A DNA stretch of 45,077 nt from Synergistaceae bacterium (GTDB taxonomy: Bacteria > Synergistota > Synergistia > Synergistales > Thermovirgaceae), in NCBI GenBank assembly GCA_012729145.1, contig JAAYDT010000012.1, positions 1 to 45,077 of the forward strand, written 5' to 3'. Numbering within the stretch: the first letter of the stretch is position 1; each line of letters begins with the position of its first letter. Positions 26,091-34,237 of the stretch are shown in pieces. The position numbers and the translations under genes were made by a program. A model generated the notes under the pieces. The model did no database searches and was not told the origin of the DNA. It worked only from the letters and a program-made list of their open reading frames with translations.

Positions 26091-26528
26091 ATGTCTCGCT
26101 CACGGAAGATCCTTTCGGTTATGGCACTTAGTGCTCTGGTATTGACTGCCCTTTCCGGTATCGCCCTGGCCCAGGAGAAGATCGGCGTTATCGATCCCCA
26201 GAAGGTCCTTTTCCAGCATCCCAAGTTCGAGCAGGCCCAGAAGCAGATCAAGACCGTAGTCGAGAAGAAGCAGGCCGAAGCCAAGGATGCCATCGACAAG
26301 ACAAGCGACAACAATGAGAAGCAGAGGATCTTCGAGGCCAAGCGCCAGGAAGCTGCCAGGGAAGAGCAGAAGATCATGGAGCCCATATTCAAGGATATAG
26401 ATCTCGCCATCAGGACCGTTGCCAAAGCGAAAGGTGTGACCATAGTCCTTGACAAGACCCAGGTGTTCTTCGGAGGTGCCGACGTCACCGAGGACGTCAT
26501 CCAGGAACTCAAGAAGAAGAACGCCTAG
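26091..26528 (+). CDS. OmpH/Skp-family periplasmic chaperone
   Basis: This family traps unfolded outer-membrane proteins in the periplasm. The 145-residue protein has a signal peptide (basic MSRSRK, hydrophobic core, cut probably after ALA at residue 27), then EKIGVIDPQKVL, the typical OmpH opening, and a long charged helical middle (residues about 45-110) as in Skp tentacles. ATG 26091 lies 7 bases after AAAGGAGGT. A strong terminator follows. No bamA is nearby. It implies a cell with an outer membrane. Confidence 0.88.
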   Translation: MSRSRKILSVMALSALVLTALSGIALAQEKIGVIDPQKVLFQHPKFEQAQKQIKTVVEKKQAEAKDAIDKTSDNNEKQRIFEAKRQEAAREEQKIMEPIFKDIDLAIRTVAKAKGVTIVLDKTQVFFGGADVTEDVIQELKKKNA

Positions 26529-26550
26529 CTGCACAACCTCAGAACAGGAA

Positions 26551-26583
26551 AAGGTCCGGGCCGTCACGGCCCGGACCTTTTTT
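26551..26583. terminator. Strong, possibly bidirectional terminator
   Basis: AAGGTCCGGGCCG (26551-26563) pairs perfectly with CGGCCCGGACCTT (26567-26579), loop TCA, and is followed by a run of Ts to 26583. The A residues before the stem give a short U tract on the other strand. It lies between the convergent ompH and livF genes. Confidence 0.93.
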
Positions 26584-26599
26584 CATCCCTCAGGATCTG

Positions 26600-27331
26600 T
26601 CATTTTCTGGAAGTGCCCAGGTAGGCGGCCTCCACATCGGGATTCTTCAGAAGTTCCGAGGCGGGACCCTCCATGAGGATCCTCCCCGTCTGCATCACGT
26701 ACCCCCTGTGGGAGAGCAGCAGCGCCTGCCGTGCGTTCTGCTCGACCAGCAGGATCGTCACTCCCTCCTCGTTTATCCTCTTCAGTTCCTTGAAGATGTC
26801 CCTGATGATAATCGGCGCCAATCCCAGGGAGGGTTCGTCCAGAAGCAGTAGCCGGGGTTTCGACATGAGCGCCCTTCCGATGGAGAGCATCTGCTGCTCC
26901 CCGCCGGAGAGGGTGCCGGCATGCTGGTCCCTTCTCTCCCTGAGCCTCGGGAAGAGGGTGAAGACCCACTCCAGGTCCCCCTGGATCTTGCTCCTGTCCT
27001 TGTTGGGGAAAGCCCCCATCATAAGGTTCTCGATAACGGTAAGAGGGGCGAAGACCTTCCTCCCCTCGGGGGAGAGGGAAACCCCCTGGGAGACCACCTG
27101 GTAGCTCCTGTTGGCCAGGGGCTTGCCTTCGAGAAGCAATGTTCCCTTCTCTCTCCTGACGTTGCCCATGACGGCGTTCATCAGCGTGGACTTTCCGGCC
27201 CCATTGGCCCCGATAACGCATACTACCTCGCCCTCGAAGACATCAAGGTTGACCCCCCTGATAGCCCTGATCGCCCCGTAGCTGACGTGAAGGTCCGTGA
27301 TGCTCAGGAGAGGTTCTTTCTTGCCGGTCAT
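26600..27331 (-). CDS. livF: Branched-chain amino acid ABC transporter ATPase LivF
   Basis: LivF is one of two ATPases of the high-affinity leucine/isoleucine/valine importer. The 243-residue protein (from ATG 27331; GTG 27334 is an alternative) has Walker A GANGAGKST, signature LSGGEQQM, Walker B LLLLDEPSLGLAP, and the LivF-specific short Q-loop SPEGRKVF. GAGGAGGT lies 9 bases before the ATG inside livG. It shares one base with the livG stop (TGATG) and is the last gene of the liv operon. Confidence 0.96.
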   Translation of the reverse strand: MTGKKEPLLSITDLHVSYGAIRAIRGVNLDVFEGEVVCVIGANGAGKSTLMNAVMGNVRREKGTLLLEGKPLANRSYQVVSQGVSLSPEGRKVFAPLTVIENLMMGAFPNKDRSKIQGDLEWVFTLFPRLRERRDQHAGTLSGGEQQMLSIGRALMSKPRLLLLDEPSLGLAPIIIRDIFKELKRINEEGVTILLVEQNARQALLLSHRGYVMQTGRILMEGPASELLKNPDVEAAYLGTSRK

Positions 27332-28107
27332 CACTCCTCGACCTCCTCTCCGAGATAGGCCTTCAGTATCTCCGGGTTGTTCTGGATGTGGTCCGGGTCG
27401 CCTTCCGCGATCTTCTCGCCGAAGTTCATGCAGACGATGTGGGGGCAGATCTCCATGATGACTTCCATGTGGTGTTCGATCACCAGCGTGGTCAGGTTGA
27501 AATCCCGGTGGATATTCAATATCAGGCCGTTCAGTACGTGGACCTCTTCGGGGTTCATTCCGGCGGCGGGCTCGTCAAGAAGAAGAAGTTCGGGCTGAAG
27601 CGCCAGCGCCCTTGCTATCTCCAGCCGCCTCTGGTGGCCGTAAGGAAGCGTCCCGGCGGCCTGTTCCGCAACGGGGAGAAGTCCGACCCTTTCCAGCAGG
27701 TCGAGGCTCATCTTCCTTATGCTATTCTCGTTGTTCCTCCATCTTCCCAGGTGGGTCAGGGCTTCGAAGAAGTTGTACCTGAAGTGCTGCTGGCAGGCGG
27801 TCATGACATTCTCAAGCGCCGTTGAGCGAGGGAAGAGACGCAAGTTCTGGAAGGTCCTCGCTATCCCCTTGGCTACAACTTCGTAGGTCTTGCGGGACGC
27901 GATGTCCTCACCCTTGAAAAGGATCTGCCCTGAATCCGGTGAATATACGCCTGTTATAAGGTTGAATACGGTGGTCTTGCCGGCTCCGTTCGGGCCGATA
28001 AGTCCGGCAAGCTCGCCCTGCTCGAGCGAGAAAGTAATATCCTTGACGGCGTGCACGCCGCCGAAGTGCTTGTTCAGGTTCTCCAGGCGGAGGATGGGAT
28101 CAGCCAT
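27331..28107 (-). CDS. livG: Branched-chain amino acid ABC transporter ATPase LivG
   Basis: LivG is the larger ATPase of the liv importer. The 258-residue protein from ATG 28107 (MADPILRLENLNKHFGG) has Walker A GPNGAGKTT, the Q-loop FQNLRLFP, signature LPYGHQRR in place of LSGGQ, as is usual for LivG, Walker B LLLLDEPAAGMNP and switch histidine EHHM. ATG 28116 and 28125 are alternatives without suitable ribosome binding sites; GGAG is 9 bases before 28107. It overlaps livM by 8 bases and livF by 1. Confidence 0.96.
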   Translation of the reverse strand: MADPILRLENLNKHFGGVHAVKDITFSLEQGELAGLIGPNGAGKTTVFNLITGVYSPDSGQILFKGEDIASRKTYEVVAKGIARTFQNLRLFPRSTALENVMTACQQHFRYNFFEALTHLGRWRNNENSIRKMSLDLLERVGLLPVAEQAAGTLPYGHQRRLEIARALALQPELLLLDEPAAGMNPEEVHVLNGLILNIHRDFNLTTLVIEHHMEVIMEICPHIVCMNFGEKIAEGDPDHIQNNPEILKAYLGEEVEE

Positions 28108-28981
28108 TGGCTCCATCTCCCTCATTCACGGTCTTTCTGGAGAACAGGGACCTGAAAAGCTTCGGGCCTACCTCGTGCTGACCCATGATCCCCTCGGGCC
28201 TGGCGACCATTATTATGACCATGATGGCACCGTAGATGAGCATGCGGTACTGGGAGATGGGCCTGAAGACCTCAGTCACTATCCCTATCACGGTGGTCCC
28301 GATTATGGAACCGCTCAGGGAGCCCAGCCCCCCGAATACGACCACCGCGGTCAGCTCCGTGGATTTCTGCATGTCGAACATGATCGGCTGGAGATAGGTC
28401 AGGAAGCCCGCCATCAGTCCGCCGGCAATTCCGCAGTAAAACCCTGAAATGGCAAGGCTGAGGACCCTGTAGTGAGCCGTCTTGAAACCCAGCAGGGAGG
28501 CCGCGACGAAGTCGTCACGGCAGGCCTTGAAAGCCCTCCCGTAGTTGCCGTTTATCAGAAACCTCATCAAGACAAGCATCCCCAGAAAGAACGCCGCGGC
28601 TACGGGGAGGGTGGTGTAGTTCGCTATACCCGGGAAACCCCTTGCGCCCCTGGTAAAGGACTGCCAGTTCTCCAGGATGAGCCGTATCGTCTCCCCGAGG
28701 CCGATAGAGGCAATGGCGAAGTAGTCCCCCATCAGTTTCAGGGTGGGGACCCCGATCAGGTAGGCTATGACCATTGCCAGGGTCCCGGCGGCCAATACCG
28801 CTACCAGCCAGGGAACATGATGCCGGACGGTGAGAATAGCCGCAGTATAGGCGCCTATCGCCATGTATCCGGCGTGACCCAGGGTAAAGATGCCGGTGAA
28901 ACCTGTGAGAAGGCTTACACCCATGGCGGCTATGGAGTTGATGCAGATAAGAATTATTATCCCTTCAAGATATCCTGACAT
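28100..28981 (-). CDS. livM: Branched-chain amino acid ABC transporter permease LivM
   Basis: LivM is one of two channel subunits. The 293-residue protein starts at ATG 28981 (MSGYLEGIIILICINSIAAMG), 7 bases after AGGAGG, and has about eight hydrophobic segments. The family sequences TGFTGIFTLGHAGYMAIGAY and VVVFGGLGSLSGSIIGT are present. The open frame extends to 29008, but the ribosome binding site and homology favour 28981. It begins 10 bases after livH. Confidence 0.95.
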   Translation of the reverse strand: MSGYLEGIIILICINSIAAMGVSLLTGFTGIFTLGHAGYMAIGAYTAAILTVRHHVPWLVAVLAAGTLAMVIAYLIGVPTLKLMGDYFAIASIGLGETIRLILENWQSFTRGARGFPGIANYTTLPVAAAFFLGMLVLMRFLINGNYGRAFKACRDDFVAASLLGFKTAHYRVLSLAISGFYCGIAGGLMAGFLTYLQPIMFDMQKSTELTAVVVFGGLGSLSGSIIGTTVIGIVTEVFRPISQYRMLIYGAIMVIIMVARPEGIMGQHEVGPKLFRSLFSRKTVNEGDGANG

Positions 28982-28991
28982 GGGAAGCCTC

Positions 28992-29873
28992 CTAGACCTT
29001 TTCGGCAACGTGCTTGCCGAAAAGCCCGGTAGGTCTCCAGAGCAGCGTTAGCACAAGCATGCCGAAGACGACGATGTCCCTCATCTGGCTCGATATGAAC
29101 CCGGCAGTGAGCATCTCTGCCAGACCCAGGATCAGACTGCCGACCACTGCGCCAGGCAGGCTCCCCAGCCCACCGATGACTGCAGCAACGAAAGCCTTTA
29201 TCGTGATAAGCCCCAGCTGGGGGTAGAGGGTGTAGCGCACGGAGAGGAATATCCCGCCAACCGCGGCAAGCAGACCGGCAACGAAAAAGACGATGGAGAT
29301 GAGCTTGTTTACGTTGACCCCCATAAGGCCCGCCGTCCTGAGGTCGTAGGATGCTGCTCTTATGGCCAGGCCCCACTTGGTCCTGGATAAAAAGATCTGG
29401 AGGCCCGAGAGAAAGAGTATGGCCATTACCAGGGAAAGGATGTCGAAAGCGCTGGTCGTGGCGAGGCCGAAGACGTTCACAGGGTTCATGGGGATGACGG
29501 GCGGAAGGGCCCGGAAACGCCCCCCGACGGTAACGACGAAGATGTTCTCGATCACTATGCTCATCCCCATGGAGGCGATGAGAAGGTAGAGGGTGACGTT
29601 GGTCCTTTCCCGGATGGGCTTGTAGGCCACCTTCTCGACCAGGACTGCAGAAGCTCCCGCCCCCAGAAGGGCGAGAAGGCTTGCCACCCAGATATTGTGC
29701 CCCACCGCCGCAAGGGTGTAGTAGCATATATAGCCGCCTATTACCAGGAAACCTCCGTGGGCGAAGTTGGAGAAGAGGAGAATGGAGTAAACCAGGGAGT
29801 AGCCGACGGCAATAAGGGCATAGACCGATCCGAGGGAAAGCCCGTTGATCACCTGCTGCAGAAGAGTATCCAA
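28992..29873 (-). CDS. livH: Branched-chain amino acid ABC transporter permease LivH
   Basis: LivH is the second channel subunit. I place the start at TTG 29873 (MDTLLQQVINGLSLGSVYALIAVG), the typical LivH opening, 7 bases after a GGTGA; GTG 29897 would add eight residues. The protein is 293 residues with about eight membrane segments, plus LLFSNFAHGGFLVIGGYI and VAAVIGGLGSLPGAVVGS. The strong hairpin at 29905-29937 lies just upstream in the livJ-livH gap. Confidence 0.95.
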   Translation of the reverse strand: MDTLLQQVINGLSLGSVYALIAVGYSLVYSILLFSNFAHGGFLVIGGYICYYTLAAVGHNIWVASLLALLGAGASAVLVEKVAYKPIRERTNVTLYLLIASMGMSIVIENIFVVTVGGRFRALPPVIPMNPVNVFGLATTSAFDILSLVMAILFLSGLQIFLSRTKWGLAIRAASYDLRTAGLMGVNVNKLISIVFFVAGLLAAVGGIFLSVRYTLYPQLGLITIKAFVAAVIGGLGSLPGAVVGSLILGLAEMLTAGFISSQMRDIVVFGMLVLTLLWRPTGLFGKHVAEKV

Positions 29874-29904
29874 AACGGGTTCACCGTCCTTGTCCACTGC
29901 AAAT

Positions 29905-29937
29905 CCGGGGCGGACGCGGAACCCGCGTCCGCCCCGG
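29905..29937 (-). promoter_or_regulatory. 15-bp hairpin between livJ and livH
   Basis: CCGGGGCGGACGCGG (29905-29919) pairs with CCGCGTCCGCCCCGG (29923-29937) over a 3-base loop, perfect over 15 base pairs. On the coding strand it is followed by ATTTGC, too weak a U tract for full termination. Such elements between binding-protein and permease genes stabilize the upstream message or cause partial termination, which raises the amount of binding protein relative to permease. Confidence 0.82.
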
Positions 29938-29967
29938 TTCGGGTTACTTTCAAAAAAGAGGTGATGT

Positions 29968-31125
29968 CTATTCCGGCTGGATCCTTGTGAAGAACTGCGC
30001 CCTTCCGTCCTTGGCCACGAGCACGACGCCCGTCTTGTTCATCGGGTTGTGGGTCGCGGGGTCGATGGACATCACAGCGTGGTGGAGCTGAACGTTAACG
30101 GTGTTCTCGAGAGCGTCCTTGATGGCCGTGCTGTCGACCTTGCCGGCCCTTTCGATGGCGTCGGCAAGCCAGTAGATGGAGTCATAGGCCAGTATCCCGT
30201 TGACGAACTCCTTGCACTCGTCGTTGTAGGTCTTCTTGTAGTTGGCGAAGAAGTCTGCCATTGCCGGGTCCTCGGGGGCCACGTGGTTGATCCAGTAGCT
30301 GTTCTCCATGGCATCCCCGGCGATCTCCCACATGAACTCGCCGTAGCCGTCTCCGCCCACGAAGATGATGTCATTCATCCCGAGCTCGCGGGCCTGCTTC
30401 ATTATCAGGGCCATCTCCTTGCCCATGTTGGGAAGTACGAGGACCTCGGCCTTGCTGTCACGGATCGTGGTCAGCTGTGCCCTGAAGTCGACATCGGTGC
30501 CGGCCCGGAAGCCCTGGTCGGCAACGACCTTTCCGCCGTAATCCTCGTAATACTTCATGAAGAACTCGCGAAGCCCCTGGGCGTAGTCGCTGCCTACGTC
30601 ATAGAGGACGGCGGCGGTATTCTTCTTGAGCTCCTTGGCGGTGAAGGCCGCGATGAGCTGTCCCTGGTAGGGGTCGGTGAAGCATGTGCGGAACATGTAG
30701 GGGTTCAGCTCACCCTGGTCGCTGACGGTTACAAGAAGGTTGGTGGACACGGTCCCGATCTGGGGGATCATGTACCTGTTGGCAAGGGGCGCGGTGGCTA
30801 TGTTGATGCCGCTCCCGTTGGCTCCGACCACAGCTACGACCTTGTCGTTCTCGGCCATTCTTCTGAAAGCGTTAACTGCATCTTCAGGACGGGTCCTGAA
30901 GTCATAGGGGAAGAGCTGGATCTGCTTGCCAAGGACCCCACCCTTGGCATTGATCTCGGCGACCGCCAGTTTTGCCGCATTGAGCTCTGTCTGGCCGTAG
31001 GCCGCCCAGTCACCCGTGAGGGCTGCCAGGTATCCGACCTTGATCACGTCGTCGGCCATGGCGCCTGCTGCGAAACCGGTTACCGCAAAAACAGCAAGCA
31101 AAGCAAGCACAAAGATCTTCCTCAA
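29968..31125 (-). CDS. livJ: Branched-chain amino acid binding protein LivJ
   Basis: LivJ is the periplasmic ligand-binding protein that delivers amino acids to the LivHM channel. TTG 31125 gives MRKIFVLALLAVFAVTGFAAG, a clear signal peptide, and 385 residues; it lies 7 bases after a perfect AGGAGGT. The GTG at 31134 overlaps that site. The mature part starts DDVIKVGYLAALTGDWAAYG, a type I periplasmic-binding fold. It is the first gene of the liv operon and lies 30 bases before the strong hairpin. Ligand could also be another amino acid or amide. Confidence 0.93.
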   Translation of the reverse strand: MRKIFVLALLAVFAVTGFAAGAMADDVIKVGYLAALTGDWAAYGQTELNAAKLAVAEINAKGGVLGKQIQLFPYDFRTRPEDAVNAFRRMAENDKVVAVVGANGSGINIATAPLANRYMIPQIGTVSTNLLVTVSDQGELNPYMFRTCFTDPYQGQLIAAFTAKELKKNTAAVLYDVGSDYAQGLREFFMKYYEDYGGKVVADQGFRAGTDVDFRAQLTTIRDSKAEVLVLPNMGKEMALIMKQARELGMNDIIFVGGDGYGEFMWEIAGDAMENSYWINHVAPEDPAMADFFANYKKTYNDECKEFVNGILAYDSIYWLADAIERAGKVDSTAIKDALENTVNVQLHHAVMSIDPATHNPMNKTGVVLVAKDGRAQFFTRIQPE

Positions 31126-31162
31126 TACGTACACCTCCTGAGAAGGTTATGGAAATATTTAC

Positions 31163-31172
31163 ATGGTACCAT
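31163..31172. repeat. 10-bp palindrome downstream of the livJ -10 box
   Basis: ATGGTACCAT at 31163-31172 is a perfect palindrome that begins only a few bases downstream of the livJ -10 hexamer, where repressors commonly bind. ATAATTAT (31171-31178) is a second, overlapping palindrome. Confidence 0.5.
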
Positions 31173-31173
31173 A

Positions 31174-31200
31174 ATTATAATGCATGACTGCGGGTGTCAA
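31174..31200 (-). promoter_or_regulatory. Promoter for livJHMGF
   Basis: On the minus strand, TTGACA (31200-31195) and TATAAT (31179-31174) are both perfect consensus hexamers but are separated by only 15 bases. Short spacing usually reduces strength, so an activator or another register may be used. The livJ start is about 50 bases downstream. Confidence 0.65.
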
Positions 31201-31273
31201 GTTTATTTTTCCCCGTTTAACCTGTAATATCGCCTTGTTCCCCGAGCAAGGCTTCCGGGGACAGGGGGATATG

Positions 31274-32182
31274 ATGAGAAAACTGCTGGTGACCGATATC
31301 GACGGAACCCTGGCCCACCGCGACAATATTCCCGAAGAAGTTGTCCAGACCTGCCTGGGCCTCAGGCAGGAAGGATGGGAGATCGTCGTGGCCACGGGCC
31401 GCATCCTGGCCAGCGCCCGGGGGCATATGAAGAGCGTGGGCGCCCTCCCCCAGGCCATTGTCTACGACGGCGCAAGGATCATGTCCAATGAGACCGGTAA
31501 GGAGATCTGGGGCGCCACCATAAATCCCGAGACGGTGGAGGGGATACTGCGGACCATATGGGACCTGGCCCCGGGGATACAGGTATTCGGCGACGAGAAG
31601 GTCTTCTGCAGACCCGACGATACTCTGGCAAGGAAGTATTTCAGCAGCCTCGGCGTCCCTGTGATCGACGACCTCGCCTGCCCCAGGGCGATACGGGGCG
31701 TCTTCCGTGTGATCATCCACGGCCAGGCCGGCAGCGTAGAAGAGATAGGGGAGGACGTCTCTGCCGCCATAGGCGACAGCGCCCGGGCCGTCTTTGCCGG
31801 AGATGGCTTCCTGGACATACTTGGTCCGGGCATCTCGAAGGGGGCTGCCCTGGACAGGCTTCTGGGGTCCCTGGAGGAGGAGGGCAGCCCCGTTCTGGTG
31901 GCGGCCGCCGGGGACCACCTCAACGACATGGAGCTGCTTGAATACGCTCATATCTCGATAACCATGGAGGACGCCAGGGAACCGCTCCTGGCCATGGCCG
32001 ACGTGATCCTCCCCCCGGCTTCCGAGAAGGGCTTTTCAAGGATATCCGGACCTCTCAGGTCTCTGGCGGGTCCTTTCGAAGCACTATCATACGAGGGGCG
32101 CCTCCCCAGGGGGAGGGTTTGCAAGACCTCCCCGGGAGAGCGGCCCCAGGGAGGTATTTTCAATGGCGGAGAAGGGCATTAA
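31274..32182 (+). CDS. HAD-superfamily phosphatase, Cof-like
   Basis: The 302-residue protein has the HAD nucleophile loop VTDIDGTLA (D8, D10), the TGR motif VATGRILAS, and the C-terminal catalytic motif [13 protein letters not shown], as in class IIB (Cof-type) sugar-phosphate or nucleotide phosphatases. ATG 31274 is 5 bases after GGGGG; ATG 31271 is an alternative. The tail from about residue 275 is glycine- and arginine-rich and not part of the fold. It overlaps the adenosine-specific kinase gene by 20 bases. Substrate is unknown. Confidence 0.87.
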   Translation: MRKLLVTDIDGTLAHRDNIPEEVVQTCLGLRQEGWEIVVATGRILASARGHMKSVGALPQAIVYDGARIMSNETGKEIWGATINPETVEGILRTIWDLAPGIQVFGDEKVFCRPDDTLARKYFSSLGVPVIDDLACPRAIRGVFRVIIHGQAGSVEEIGEDVSAAIGDSARAVFAGDGFLDILGPGISKGAALDRLLGSLEEEGSPVLVAAAGDHLNDMELLEYAHISITMEDAREPLLAMADVILPPASEKGFSRISGPLRSLAGPFEALSYEGRLPRGRVCKTSPGERPQGGIFNGGEGH

Positions 32183-32663
32183 ATGGGAAGTGGTCGACAT
32201 AGGGATACCCGAGGGCTGCAACGTGATCCTGGGCCAGAGTCACTTCATCAAGACCGTGGAGGACCTCTACGAGGTGCTGGCCACTTCGTCGCCCGCGCTT
32301 GAGTTCGGGCTGGCATTCTGCGAGGCTTCGGGGCCCTGCCTGGTCCGAAAGGACGGCAACGCCGACGACCTCGTTGAGGCCGCTGTGCGTAACGCAATGA
32401 AGCTGTCGGCGGGGCACGCCTTCGTTATCTTAATGAGGAACGGCTTCCCCGTCAGTGTCCTCAACTCGGTGAAGCAGGTCCAGGAGGTATGCCGTATCTT
32501 CGCTGCCACCGCGAACCCCCTGCAGGTCCTTGTCTTCCAGACGGGTCAGGGTAGGGGGATCGCCGGCGTCGTAGACGGCTTCCCCTCGAAAGGCATCGAA
32601 TCCGGTGATGATATCGAGGAGAGAAAGAGGCTTCTGAGGGATATTATCGGCTACAAGAGGTAG
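32163..32663 (+). CDS. Adenosine-specific kinase family protein (DUF355)
   Basis: The 166-residue protein resembles the PF04008 family, named adenosine-specific kinase from structural work and otherwise little studied. Family segments are [39 protein letters not shown] and [17 protein letters not shown] (each given in parts). ATG 32163 lies 7 bases after GGGAGGT. The start is inside the HAD gene, so the two are probably translated together. It ends 2 bases from the convergent symporter gene. Confidence 0.85.
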   Translation: MAEKGIKWEVVDIGIPEGCNVILGQSHFIKTVEDLYEVLATSSPALEFGLAFCEASGPCLVRKDGNADDLVEAAVRNAMKLSAGHAFVILMRNGFPVSVLNSVKQVQEVCRIFAATANPLQVLVFQTGQGRGIAGVVDGFPSKGIESGDDIEERKRLLRDIIGYKR

Positions 32664-32665
32664 CT

Positions 32666-34054
32666 TCAGATCCCGCCCCGACGGGAGAGGGGCCCCCGGC
32701 CCGACAGAATGCCCGCGCCCGCAACCATGGCTGATGCCAGGAGCCCCGCCGTAAGGGGTTCCTGGGGCAGACCTGTCAGGGGCCAGAGAAGGGTCGTCAG
32801 CAGGCCCGTCGAGCCCGTGGCCAGGGCCCAGCGGGGAGACAGGCTCCCCGGGGCCAGCACGGCGGCGACAAGGGGGAGGAATGTCCCCGAGGCCCTGAGC
32901 CCCATGCTCAGGTAGCTCCACTTGAGTATCATCGAGTTCTGCCCCGCCAGACCGGTCAAACCTGCAAGGACGACCAGGACAAGGACCGTTATCCTGGTCG
33001 TCCCGGTCAGGTTACTCTCGCAGTACTTGTAGAGCCGGAACGACGGCAGCAGATCGCAGACCAGATTGGTGGCCACCCCCAGCGTAAGGCCCGCAGCGGT
33101 CCCTATGAGAGTGACCAGGATCACCCCCCAGAGGATCCCCCCGGCAAGGGGGCTGAAGCTTGTGGCCAGAAAGTGCGAAAGGGCCGTCCCCGACTCCAGG
33201 ATCACCCCCGATCTCCTCAGGCCCAGCCCGACGACTATGCCCATGAGCCCCATTGGAGGCATTAGAAAGGCCGAAAGGAGGGCGCCCTTTCTCGCGGTGG
33301 CCGGTTCCGAGGCGGAGAAGACGGCCTGGACGTAGATCTGGGTGCACATTACACCCGTTACCACCGAAAGTCCTGCCCCCAAGCCCTTGCCCAGACCCTG
33401 CCCGAAGAGGTTGAAGAAGGGGTTGAAGGGCAGGGGTACGGTCCCCTCAGGAAGAAGGAGAAAGGACCTTATCGCGGCCCCCGCGCAGAGTACGAGCGCC
33501 AGGTAGAGCACGACGATCTTCCAGACCCCCAGGGAGCTGAAGGTCTTGATACCTCCGGTGAATATGAAGGACAGGACAAGGACCCCCACCAGGAGCACCG
33601 AAATGGTGCCCCCCGCAGGGAAGACCCCCCTCAGGAGAGCCGAACCGGAGATGAACTGGACGACAATGGAGATGAAAGTGCCCGTTATCGACGCGACGAC
33701 CGATACAGCCGATACGGCTTTCCCGAAAGATATGTTCAGAAAGCCCGGGATGGTCTCCACTCCTGAACGCCTCAGGGGGGCGGCGAACCATAGCCCCATG
33801 ACGAGGCAGCCCAGCCCTCCCCCCAGGGTGAACCACCATGCTGAAAGTCCCCACTGGTAGGCCATCTGTACGGTACCCACCGTAGAGGCTCCTCCGACAA
33901 GAGAACCCAGGAGTATCCCCGAGACCTGAACGGGTCCACTCGCTCTTCCGGCAACGGTGTACTCCGAGTGTGACCGCGACCTCCGGCCGGACCAGACTCC
34001 GGCAACCATGAAGGCAAGCATTACAGAGAGGGCTGAAAGGGCGAAGATCGACAT
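32666..34054 (-). CDS. Sodium:solute symporter family protein
   Basis: The 462-residue protein from ATG 34054 (MSIFALSALSVMLAF) has about 13 hydrophobic segments and SSS-family features: a first helix, then SEYTVAGRASGPVQVSGILLGSLVGGASTVG, FAAPLRRSGVETIPGFL and FTGGIKTF. It probably imports an organic solute with sodium in the inner membrane; solute unknown. The start is set by homology, because AAGGA is about 12 bases upstream. The gene is convergent with the kinase gene and divergent from radA. Confidence 0.87.
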   Translation of the reverse strand: MSIFALSALSVMLAFMVAGVWSGRRSRSHSEYTVAGRASGPVQVSGILLGSLVGGASTVGTVQMAYQWGLSAWWFTLGGGLGCLVMGLWFAAPLRRSGVETIPGFLNISFGKAVSAVSVVASITGTFISIVVQFISGSALLRGVFPAGGTISVLLVGVLVLSFIFTGGIKTFSSLGVWKIVVLYLALVLCAGAAIRSFLLLPEGTVPLPFNPFFNLFGQGLGKGLGAGLSVVTGVMCTQIYVQAVFSASEPATARKGALLSAFLMPPMGLMGIVVGLGLRRSGVILESGTALSHFLATSFSPLAGGILWGVILVTLIGTAAGLTLGVATNLVCDLLPSFRLYKYCESNLTGTTRITVLVLVVLAGLTGLAGQNSMILKWSYLSMGLRASGTFLPLVAAVLAPGSLSPRWALATGSTGLLTTLLWPLTGLPQEPLTAGLLASAMVAGAGILSGRGPLSRRGGI

Positions 34055-34096
34055 TTCCGGCTGACATCCTTCCGTACAAAGAAATTGGCCCAGCCC

Positions 34097-34134
34097 ATGA
34101 TACACGAAAGGCAACCCTGCGTGGACCGGTCCAC
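34097..34134 (-). promoter_or_regulatory. Possible symporter promoter with 14-bp palindrome
   Basis: GTGGACCGGTCCAC at 34121-34134 is a perfect 14-bp palindrome. On the minus strand, TATCAT (34102-34097) could be a -10 box; the position 17 bases upstream overlaps the palindrome and matches the -35 consensus poorly (3 of 6). A regulator could bind here and act on the symporter gene. Confidence 0.4.
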
Positions 34135-34207
34135 CGCCCCTCGGAGGCAAGGGGAGAGGATGCAAAAAAAGGACCGATGCGCTATGATAAACAAAGAAAA
34201 GGCATGA

Positions 34208-34223
34208 AGGCCCGTTCGGGCCT
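34208..34223. repeat. 16-bp palindrome before radA
   Basis: AGGCCCGTTCGGGCCT at 34208-34223 is a perfect 7-bp stem with a TT loop and ends 15 bases before the radA start codon. It is not followed by a T run, so it is not a terminator. It may form a leader structure near the ribosome binding site. Confidence 0.5.
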
Positions 34224-34237
34224 GGATCGGGGTGGAC

